From Spirogloea muscicola (Eukaryota; Streptophyta; Zygnematophyceae; Spirogloeales; Spirogloeaceae): a stretch of 11,256 bases of DNA. Positions 1-8,900 of this stretch are shown one piece after another (position 1 is the stretch's first letter; the number at the start of each line of letters is the position of its first letter). The notes under the pieces are model-generated. The model was not told where the DNA came from, ran no database searches, and saw only the letters and a program-made list of their open reading frames with translations. The stretch is from contig WELB01000134.1 in the NCBI GenBank assembly GCA_009602725.1, positions 290,135-301,390 of the forward strand. The letters run 5' to 3'. Both the position numbers and the translations under genes were made by a program.

Positions 1-118
1 CGCCGGGGGCCCCCGCCGTGGCGGCGATGGTGGCGACGGCGGCGGCGGCGGCGCTTGCGGCGGAGCTGCGCCCTGCTCTGGCCATCGGCCCCGAGGCCCG
101 ACAGCCCGGACGCGCCAT
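1..118 (-). CDS. Possible N-terminal end of a gene leaving the window (alternative to the plus-strand reading)
   Basis: On the minus strand an ATG at 118-116 opens a frame that stays open to the window edge, 39 codons. The context is favourable (G at -3, G at +4). The peptide is rich in Ala, Arg and Ser and has no acidic residue, as in a chloroplast or mitochondrial transit peptide; it starts MARPGCRASG and then has a long Ala tract. No conserved domain is visible, so no function can be given. The same bases are also open on the plus strand (3-155), and only one reading is likely to be real. GC-rich sequence here supports coding on one strand or the other but does not say which. Confidence 0.27.
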   Translation of the reverse strand, partial: MARPGCRASGPMARAGRSSAASAAAAAVATIAATAGAPG

Positions 119-155
119 GTCCAGACGGCCGTCCGCAGCTCCCTGCAAGGAGTGA
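3..155 (+). CDS. Possible C-terminal tail of an upstream gene (alternative to the minus-strand reading)
   Basis: A frame entering from the left edge runs 50 codons to a TGA at 153-155. It begins PGAPAVAAMV, continues through an Ala run, and ends RPSAAPCKE. It would be the Ala-rich C-terminus of a protein whose body lies outside the window. A TGTAA element, the usual green-algal poly(A) signal, lies at 239-243, about 85 nt past the stop, which fits a short 3' UTR. The low-complexity composition prevents any family assignment. It competes with the minus-strand reading at 1-118. Confidence 0.27.
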   Translation, partial: PGAPAVAAMVATAAAAALAAELRPALAIGPEARQPGRAMSRRPSAAPCKE

Positions 156-2133
156 GCCAGCATGGGTGGGGGCTGTGAATGGCCTGCCCAGAAAGGAATG
201 ATCAAAGTCACCAAAGGCGCCGAAAGACCACACAGCCATGTAAGAGGCCACTGCGACTGGGAGCTTGGTGGCCCCGAGTCGGCAGCCGCAAGCCGGAGTG
301 ACTTGCAGCTGGAAGAAGAGGCACCCCGGAACTAGAGCCAGAAGCAGCAGCAGTAGCGCGGCTCCTGCAGGCAATTCCACTCCGCCGCTCATCGGACCAG
401 CACCTCCGCGGCCTCCGAAGGCCGGGCCGCCACCACCTTCTCCTGCCGTCGGGCGGGGTAGGGAAAGCTCCTCTCGGCGTGCCAAGCCCCCCACCCGGCG
501 ACATGCAACTCGAACGGGGAATCTGGCACTGCGAGCCGGCGTGATTTCTCGCCGATATCCATATCTCACTGTCTCGCCGCCTGCTGCGTTCGCCTCTTAG
601 GCAGGTAGGATGTCAGGAGGCCAGGCGGCGATTTGTGACGGGTAGAGAGGGCAGTTTACTGGACCGATTCTTGTGACTCCCAGCCACCGACAAGGTGGGC
701 CTTGTTCAGCGAGGGCCTGCAGGTCATTGGAAAGCCCATATGCAAATGACATGTTGAAGCAGGGGTTGTAATTTTCACAGGTTGCAAGCGGGCTTTGATG
801 GTAAGTGTTGGGCTTCGAGCAAGGAAGAGGAGCATTGCCTCAGTTAGCCCATGATTCTCCTAAAACTCCAGAAAAGCAGTAAGCAGGTACACACGAACGC
901 CAGGGTCTCGTCAAGAGGAAGGCAGCAAGGATTGGGCGTCAAATGATAATTGGGTTGAGCTTCTTGTCACTGGTCGTCTTGCCTTTGTGTTGCATAAGGG
1001 TAACATTGCTTGGCATAAGAGAGGTACATAGTAGTCATCCAGCTCTTTACCCCGCGGCTTCCTTGAAACCTATCTTTAGATGGCAATCCTTTGCAAGCTC
1101 AAATGACAAGCTGAGTCCGACAGCTGACAATAGGAGAACAGCTGAGCTGCATGCGCAGGCTGGTGAGTATTGGATGCGATGCAATGCCTGGACGCGGCGC
1201 TTGAGCTTCGACGTGGTATCTCTGAGGTGCCCTTTGCAGAGCCGGTGCTGGCACTGTCAGTCCACTGCGTAGCCCTTCCGCGCGCCCACGGCAAGCCAAG
1301 GACTTGTGCTCCCCAGCTTTCTGAAGAGGGCTTCTCCGGCTTCCTGAAGAGGTCTGAGGAGCGATGCCGGTTGTGCCCCTCAGAGCGTCAACAAGAGCCA
1401 CAGGCTCATCGTCGCACTAGACATGCACCGAGCACCAATAGCTTTGAGCGGCCATGCTGACCTGCTCTTGCAAGTAACATTGTCCACCCATCGCTGAACC
1501 TGTGCTTAGCCGTGCTATTGTGCCTCCTCAGGCTGCCGAGGACTTTGCGACGTTCATCTGGCAGCTCGCCATCCTCGTGCTGCATCTGCAACTTGGCACA
1601 TGGTTTATTGAGTGGCACGCAGTTGGAGCATTTCCATGCTTGGCGACAGCTGCGCATGCTCAAGCTCACTCTCACAAAGCCTGCATCTGGGAGACATTGT
1701 GACAAGCCGACACACTACAAGGTTGGCATAGCTCAGCGATCAGAGATGATGTTGGCATCAGTCTGTCTAGCAGCAGATTAGCTTCTTCCAGGACCTCCGT
1801 TCACGTGTGTCACAAAGAGGCGGTCAGGGATCGCATGCAGCATGTTCTGCCCGGCCATATGTTGACTGAGTTGATGAGAGCGTCACCACTGTTGTGCTTG
1901 TTGATCAGCTGCCAAGTCACGTCCACTCATGCAGGCCAATGGCATGGTACACTGGTGGTTGAGGATGCCTTCATTGCCATGACGGAGGGGTGGCCACTGT
2001 TTTCCGAGTGTGTTATCATGGTAGGGGCACTACAGGTGCTCCGCGGCTGGACCATGTTGTCTGTAACAGCTTATCGTGACCACTGGACGACCGTGCAGTA
2101 ATCATACGAGTGACCTGTGGCGAACCTATGACG
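156..2133. other. Stretch without a recognisable gene
   Basis: About 2 kb with no supported gene. The first 450 bases are GC-rich and contain mutually overlapping open frames of about 100 codons on both strands, with low-complexity Pro/Ser/Arg composition and no conserved motif. They may be promoter, UTR or the border of the left-edge gene. From about 620 on, base composition drops towards even. Open frames there are short, on both strands, and look random. No tRNA, rRNA, transposon terminus or strong inverted repeat was found by eye. Confidence 0.5.
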
Positions 2134-3399
2134 TCCAGGAGTCCGAGGTGGTGAGCTGCCCGGCTTATGTTCCTGTGTCTTCAGCACAGGCCATGACATA
2201 CCCTGGCGGCCCAATGGTGGACAGAAGTAAGCGGGAGCTGCTGATGAACCTCATTTCCAGCACACATTGCAGAGGGCGCCGTTGCGGTCCTATTATGTGA
2301 CACGTCTGGACATTACAATCAGCCCTAGGAGGCGCATTTTCACGCTGGAGAGCCACAAGGCGCGCAGCCCTTTCCTACGAAAGTGGGCTTTCGAGTCCAC
2401 ATGCATCAAGTATCACGGAGAGCGCAGTCTGGCCGGGCTGCATCATGCTGATATTTCTGCATGTATGTAGAGTTAAGCCTGACATATATGACGCACCAGT
2501 GCCACGCTGGCAGACCGCACGCTGTGATCAACGCTTCGGCCAGATGACCGTCGCAGACTGCATGTTGGACAGTGACTGCTAGCGGTACTTCACGCAGCAT
2601 GGCTGATTGAGCTGATCAATGGAGATCTCCAGAGCCTGGAGCGCATGCTGGTCACTGGTGACAAATGGTGGACGCTGAGGACGCCAGCAAGATGCTGCCT
2701 AGCAAGCACCATGCCATTTGCCAGTCGAGGTCGATAAAATTCAGCTGCCGCAATCAGCTTCGTGCTATATTACCTTGCAGACATCAGCACGGTATGTCTC
2801 TTGGAGCAGAGAAGTTGCTATGAGTAGCCAGTAGCTAGCCTGTCCGCTGGATCCTCTGCTCATACAGGATCCTTGGATGACAGATTGTCTCTATTTAGCA
2901 TCCACTGGCAAGTCGTTTGCAACTTGCTTGCAAATCGAAATATGACTGCACTGACATGGGCTCATCATTCAATACTTGGCGTAGGATCAAGGGCAGGTGC
3001 CCGCAGAAAGAGCAGCCATGAAAGCCCTCCAATCACATGTATACATAGCAGGTATGCACTGCACAGTTATTTCACCAAAGGCCTCTGGTCATGTCTTCAG
3101 GGAGATCCTTGAATGTGCCATTCAATTACTGCCAAGAGCTGAGTCGGTAGGTTGACAGAGCTTCAGTGCTGGTGCCTAGGAGCGCTGTGCCTACTTGAGC
3201 GATTCAAGGGAACTCATTGTGGTGGGCCAATACTTTCATCAACGTCTTGCATGGTTGAAGCAGTGCTGTAGCCGACCAGATGGAGAAGCCATCCTTACTC
3301 AGCTACACCAGTACTTCTGTAAACCTGACATTTTTCAATCCTGATGTCAGTCAGAACATGTCTCGGATTGAACCTCCAGACTCGAAGCCAAAGTCACCC
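2134..3399 (+). repeat. Copy A of a diverged tandem duplication
   Basis: This 1266-nt segment is repeated directly downstream at 3413-4479 in the same orientation. Alignable blocks run in the same order throughout: 2141-2300 with 3420-3578, 2486-2830 with 3580-3925, 2860-3110 with 3945-4190, and 3110-3399 with 4190-4479. One block of 48 nt is identical (2572-2619 and 3669-3716). Substitutions and small indels are scattered elsewhere, so the duplication is not recent. Copy A has an extra 182 nt at 2303-2484. Open frames in the 5' part of the unit are discussed in the findings. No transposase, reverse transcriptase or terminal repeat was recognised, so the unit cannot be assigned to a transposon class. 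Confidence 0.85.
2303..2484. repeat. 182-nt segment present in copy A only, bounded by TGACA direct repeats
   Basis: TGACA occurs at 2298-2302 and again at 2480-2484. Copy B has a single TGACA at the equivalent point and then continues with the sequence that follows the second TGACA in copy A. Either a small element inserted into copy A and made a 5-bp target duplication, or copy B lost the segment by deletion between short repeats. No clear terminal inverted repeat or poly(A) tail marks the ends, so the direction of change cannot be settled here. Confidence 0.7.
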
Positions 3400-3412
3400 A
3401 ACAAGCTGGATC

Positions 3413-4479
3413 TCCAGACGTCCGAGGTGGTGAGCTGCCTGGCTTATGTTCCTGTACCTTCAGCACAGGCCATGACGTACCCTGGCGGCCCAAGGTGGAC
3501 AAAAGCAAGCGGGAGCTGCTGCGGAACCTCATACCCAGCACGCACCGCAGAGGGCGCCTTTGCGGGTGCTATATGTGACATACATGAGCACACCAGTGCC
3601 ACGCCGGCAGACGGCCGGCTGTGATCAACGTTCTAGCCAGATGACCGTCCCAGACTGCATGACGGACGGTGACTGCTAGCGGTACTTCACGCAGCATGGC
3701 TGATTGAGCTGATCAACGAAGATCTCCAGAGCCTGGAGCGCATGCAGTCACGGCTGGCAAAAGGTGGACGAAGAGGACGCCAGCAAGATGCTGCCTAGCA
3801 AGTACCACGCCGTTTGCCAGTCGAGGTCGATCAACTTCAGCTGCCGCAATCAGCTTCGTGCTATTATACCTAGCAGACATCATTTCAGTATGTGACTTGG
3901 AGCAGGAAATTTGTTTTGAGTAGCCAGTAGCTAGCCTGTCCGCTTCTTCTGGATCCTCTGCTCTTCCGGGATCCTTGGAAAAAGACCGTCTCTCTTTAGT
4001 ATCCACTCGAGGATCGTTTGCAACTTGCTATCAAATCGTCATATGGGTGCAGGCTCATTAAGAATTAGGGGCAGGTTCCTGATGAAAGAGCAGCCACAAA
4101 AGCCAGCCGATCACTACTTCTTAAGCAGATATGCACTGCACACTTAATTCACCATAGGCCTCTGGTCGTGTCTTCAGGGAGACCCTTGAAGGTGCACTTC
4201 AATTACTGCCAAGAGCTGAGCGGGTAGGGTGATGCAGCTTCAGTGCTGGTTTCTAGGCGTTCTGTACCTACTTGAGCGATGACCAAGAAACTCTACTTGG
4301 TAGGCTTATACTTTCATCGACGTCTTGCATGGTTGCGCAGTGGCATAGCCATCCAGATGGAGAGGCACTCCTTCCTCTTTGAGAAACAATTTTTTGTGAG
4401 AGTTGAGTTGATTTTGCAATCTCGATGTCAGCTAGTACGTTTCTCGGACTGACCCTCCATACTAGAAGACTGAGTCACC
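3413..4479 (+). repeat. Copy B of a diverged tandem duplication
   Basis: Second, 1067-nt copy of the unit at 2134-3399, starting only 13 nt after the end of copy A. It lacks the 182-nt segment of copy A. It has many substitutions and small indels, including a one-base deletion near 3490 relative to copy A that breaks an open frame shared by both. Homology fades after about 4479, where B continues into unrelated sequence. The two copies abut with no internal region, so a pair of LTRs is unlikely. Segmental tandem duplication or a nested array of a dispersed repeat are the better explanations. Confidence 0.85.
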
Positions 4480-5811
4480 AATCGATTCTGGGTGGTCAAA
4501 TATCCCGGGGCCAACTTCGGCTTTGTTCCATCAGATGCTGCAGCTCTGATTAGCCTCATCGAGTTTCCAAAGAGCTCAGTGTGGTCTGTGGCTTGGGCAT
4601 GCAGTCTATCAAGGGAGTTAGGCGGTCGTTGTAAACATGCTACGAAATGGGGACAGCTTGTGACTCGTTCTTGGCTCAGTATACATGTGCCCATGCAGAG
4701 TGGATCTGCAGTGCACTCTTCGCTGCACTAGTTTCACTGCTCTTGTATCTGCCGCTTGTAGCATGATGCAGAGTAGAAGGGACTGTAGGCCTGGAATATG
4801 CCACAAACACAAAGAAGGGCTACTAGCAGCAGGCCCAGGAGTGCCTATGCTACCGCGCTGTTCACTGCACTGTTCACCTCTAGTAGTCCACAGTTGAGTG
4901 TTCGATCTAATTCACGACCTCGTTAGGTTGCCCGGCGGCTGTAGCCAGCCCATCTCAAGCTTCTTGAAGTTGCCATCATTACCGACGACTTTGTCTTCAC
5001 AATCTACATCAATCAGGCAGCGATCTTGTAATGCTCGAGGTGAGAAGTTGGTGGCGGCTGCCACAGTAACATGATGATCATCACATGCTCAAGTGTGAAG
5101 TTCATGGTATTTATGAATAACATTCGCGGTAAGCACCAGCTTCACCCTGTGCACAGCTTGCAAGCAATCAACCATCAGCATTCATCTCCTGTAAGACCAT
5201 TCACAGGTCCAAGTGACAACTCGATAGTGCTCCTACCAGATCAGAAGTATTGAGAGATGACGGACAGAAGCCATGACACAGGAATCTAGGAGCTATCTTT
5301 CAACAAGGAAAGTAAGACACGGAGTGATATATGAAAATGGTAGAGCCTGCAGGCGACTATGCCCTAGGCCAGCCGTACATAGCAATATTGCCAAAGAAGC
5401 ACATTCTGTGCCCAAGGTTACCTGCCTACTGCCACCCAATGGGACGGGCATTTGTTGGAGACTCACTAGAGTGTAGTCACTTCCCGCTCTCTGCTGTACA
5501 AAAAATGGATGAGCTCGTCGTCTGCTGTCTGCAGGTAGTCTTGTCAAAATATGGCTGTCAAAATAGAGCACTAAAGGGCCTCCCTGGCGAGATTGCTCTC
5601 CCCAACCAGGCATCGCTGTGGCTTGCTGCCTATTGTGGCCAGACAGCCCTCTACTAGACGTCGTAAGCGACAAAATACGGAAGGGAGGGAGGCGTGAACT
5701 AGGCGCCCGTTTGACTATGGAGGCTGTGATCCTTGACGGGCTGGGAACCGAGTGAATGAGCGGGCATACACCAACGATCTGATGCCAGCACCCACTGGCA
5801 GAACTACCTTG
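4480..5811. other. Stretch without a well-supported gene
   Basis: About 1.3 kb between the tandem duplication and the poly(A) end of the Mei2-like gene. Open frames are short and overlap on both strands (for example 126 codons on the minus strand at 5293-5673), with no recognisable motif. The only coding-like stretch is the minus-strand frame at 4912-5181, listed separately. No tRNA, rRNA or transposon end was seen. Confidence 0.45.
4912..5181 (-). pseudogene. Weak coding-like relic or terminal exon, unidentified
   Basis: One minus-strand frame reads through about 90 codons with a single internal TGA (5091-5089) and ends with TGA at 4914-4912. The part after the internal stop has balanced, protein-like composition: it includes ALQDRCLIDVDCEDKVVG and ends LQPPGNLTRS. 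The part before it reads MLMVDCLQAVHRVKLVL and on to KYHELHT. A splice acceptor (ggcag) at 5062-5058 could instead make 5057-4912 a terminal exon, but no phase-matching donor upstream was found. I do not recognise the protein. The frame could be a decayed gene, a last exon, or chance. Confidence 0.2.
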
Positions 5812-5816
5812 TTACA
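5812..5816 (-). terminator. Candidate poly(A) signal TGTAA of the Mei2-like gene
   Basis: On the minus strand TGTAA lies at 5816-5812, about 183 nt after the stop codon of the Mei2-like gene. It is the first such element downstream of the stop. TGTAA is the common poly(A) signal of chlorophyte nuclear genes. It implies a 3' UTR of roughly 200 nt (5998 to about 5800). A pentamer is short, so a chance occurrence is possible. Confidence 0.5.
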
Positions 5817-5998
5817 GCCTGAACGGCCTCAAGCAGCTCAAGCGGGGAACTAGCAAAAGATGCTGTACAGAGGCACCTGTAAGGCGTGGCCACTACGTTC
5901 TGCCGAGACGTCGGCAATGTGCCTCGCGGAGCTGGCTCGCCCTGCGAATAAGGCTGGCGGGGTCAAGCTGGAGCATGGTCTCGCCGCGTTGTAATCAA

Positions 5999-8900
5999 TC
6001 ACTCTCTCGCCTCAACAGACAGGCTACTCGGGCCCCTCATATAAGGGTTGCCGAAGAATGATACCGACGACGTCCCCAGATGCAAAGCGTCCTCCTTGCC
6101 TTGAAGGTACCCGCTGGCCAGGCTGTACGATTCGGCACCGAGAAAGGGGTCGTCTCTGGGTGCCATGTAAGAGCTGCTCATCAAGGTCGCTGGGCTGAAG
6201 TAGGTTCCGCCGTGCTGCGAGTTCTCCTGGCTGCTTGAGCTGTTTGCGGGGCTGCTCCCGTACTGGCTGCTGCCTGGGTAGCTGCTGCTGCGCTCACGAC
6301 CTGGCCGGGAGCGGACGTTCAGCCCCATGGGGAAAGGTTCCTGCAGGCAAAGTGACGAGTCCATCAGTCAACTGGGAGACAGCCTGGTACCTCTACTGTG
6401 GACTGCAAACGATCTGCTTACCGACTTGTCGAATAGCTTAAATATGCTAACAGACCATGCTTCCTTCAAGTGAGAAAGTCTGCAGCTCGGCTTCGAGTCG
6501 CATAAGATGCATGGGCCTGCTTGCCATCAAACAATGGCATTGGCGGTGCTCAGCAGTGCTGGCAGCAGACCTGATCGCCTGCCTGAGGGCCTTCAGAGTG
6601 GAACAAAATTGGGCGGCAACGCTTGTCCTCATTCATGAGACTGGAATTCTGGAAGTGCGACACCAATGCCGCTTTGCCCTGAATGCGGGCGTACGCCAAG
6701 CTGGCTACCTTCTCGCTGTTGAACTTCTCCCACTTCTTGCCGTTGAATGCCTGCCAATGAGGCAGTAGCAATGTACGTCTTTACACTGCACTGATGTATA
6801 TAGTGATACTGACTGAATACTTACTGCAGGCCCACTGCTTCCACTCCTGTTTCAGTATTACCATGAGACAAGCTACTGCACAGTACTGAGAAGCGTGCTT
6901 GCCAAGTTGGACAGTGAACCACTGCTCATGACACAGTAAGGTGGGTCATCTGTAACCTGCCTGGGAAAAGGGTACAATCTTGAGAGGGGTGATCATGTTG
7001 ATGAATGCGTAGCCCACATTGCACTTGTTCTGCAGCCCCCAAGAAGCAGCTCCGTGGTCAATACCTCCTGATGGTGCTTACAACGGAACTCAAGAAGTGG
7101 TGACAAAGTGGTGACAAACTCCAGATGACAACATGAACGTCAATATCAGATCCTGCGCAGGCGGGCATACAGGTGCCCTGCTTCACCTTGAAGTCAATCG
7201 GCAGGTAGAAGAAGTCGTAGCTGCCTCTGTGGAACTCATCGATGGTTGCTAGTAGCATCTTCTGCGTGTACCTGGCATGGTGGATGCAAGTACGTCAGAA
7301 GTAAGGTTTATCCAATGCAGCGCATCTTGGAAGCAGGGGGACTAGACAACAATGCGAGCAATGGCGATGACAGCACACTGCTGTGCCCCTGCCCAAGTGC
7401 GCCTCCTCAGCAGACTCACTTGTTGGGAATGTTCTTGATCATCAGCGTTGTGCGCAAGTCCTCGCCGGCCAGGATGCGCTCGATGTCCAGCTGGAACTGC
7501 TTCTTGCCTTCCACAAAGTTGAGGCCCTCCGCACGGCGAGGGAGGGTCCGCCCGCGGTCGCCCAGGCCGTCAAGAAGGCCAGCGGAGCTGAACCCCGCCA
7601 CCCGGCTCCGGCCTGTGGGCGAGTAAGCGCCGCCGCCACCGCCACCGCCGCTATCAAGACTGCCAACCATGAGCTTTGGGGCGAACGAGCTCAGGCCCCG
7701 GCTGCGGTCGTTGCCGGACCCGCTGGCGGCGTTGCTGCCGCTGTTGCTGGCCAGGCTGCCACTGTGCCGCGTGCTGTCAGAGTACCCCGAGTCCATGCTC
7801 GAAATGCCGCTGCTGCCGCCGTGCATGCTGCTGCTCAGCGAGCTCAGCGAGCTTGGTCGGCTCCCAGCCTCCGAGTAGTCCGCCAAGAAGCTGTAGCGTC
7901 GGTCCAACTGTAAGTCCAGCCGACTATGGCTGTGATTACTCTGGGCGAGCAGTATGCTCCGTGCATACGCCGTGTCTCCGGAGCCGCCGTCCTTGAGCTC
8001 CGACGGTGCTCCGCGGACGCTGCCGACTGCTGCAGCCGCCGCCGCTGCACCGTAAGCACCGAGTGGCGAGGCCCGATCAGCGGTGTTGGTTGCATGCGCG
8101 AGCGTGCTGTGGTACTCGGGCAGCGAGTGCGGTTGGTACGCCGCCACCAGCCGTTGCACACTCCCGAGACTGTGCTGCCCAAGCTCTGCCGTGCCAGCTC
8201 CGCCGCCCTCCGGGTCTTGCAGGTATCCGGCCATGAGGCCGGCGGAGGAGGAGGACATGCGCGCCGGCGACATGGCGTGCGGCGGTAGGCCAGCACCACC
8301 ATTGTAGAAGCCGCTGTATGTCTTGTAGAGGGAGGTGAGGGAGATGGGCGAAGAGTGGACGTGATGCAGCGGGCGCGCCTGGTCGGCGGCCGCCACCACC
8401 ATGCCGGGCGCCGAGAATGCCTGGTGCAGGCTCCACACAGAAGGGAGTGACGCCGGCGAGGAGCCGTCGCCGCCGTGCGTCAGCCGCGGTAGCACCATTG
8501 CGCCACCGCCGTTTAGGCTGTCGTCTGCCTCTGGATCCGAGCCCAGCTGCTGGATGAGGCTGCTGCAGGACGGCGGCGGCCATGAAAAGTCAGGACTGCC
8601 GCGGAGGAACAAGGTAACAACGACTTAATGGCGGCAATGACAGCAGATAATGGCTAATGCGACAACAACTGTAACCACAGCACCCGGCTGCAACAAGGCC
8701 AGGCTATTGACCAGAAGCTGCCGTGCCCACGAGCACACCATGTGACCAGCGCGGCACGCACAACCGACCAGCTGCTGCTCAAGGATGAGGGACTGCGGCG
8801 CCGAGCGGCGAGCACGCACCTGCGCCGTGTGCCCCCTGGCCTGCTCGGCTCCAGCTTGATGCGCTTGCCGGCAATGTCGCTACGGTTCAGCGCATGCAGT

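Noticed and set aside
265-600. 111-codon plus-strand frame with Pro/Ser/Arg-rich translation
   Set aside because: It overlaps an equally long minus-strand frame, starts without an ATG, and has no motif; probably GC-rich non-coding sequence.
2380-2400. B-box-like TTTCGAGTCC suggesting a tRNA or tRNA-derived SINE
   Set aside because: No matching T-arm stem, no A box at proper spacing and no acceptor stem could be drawn.
3713-4006. 97-codon minus-strand frame within copy B
   Set aside because: The frame is not kept in copy A at the equivalent place and shows no known motif.
2134-4479. Copies A and B as the two LTRs of a retrotransposon
   Set aside because: They lie only 13 nt apart, leaving no internal coding region, primer-binding site or polypurine tract; a tandem duplication explains the arrangement more simply.
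5293-5673. 126-codon minus-strand frame
   Set aside because: Overlaps a 108-codon plus-strand frame and has no recognisable motif or clear coding composition; not strong enough to call a gene.
7383-7913. 176-codon plus-strand open frame, and minus-strand frames at 7844-8302 and 8077-8583
   Set aside because: All overlap exon 6 in the wrong frame or strand. Only the frame ending in the RRM3 start joins the conserved exons with matching phases.
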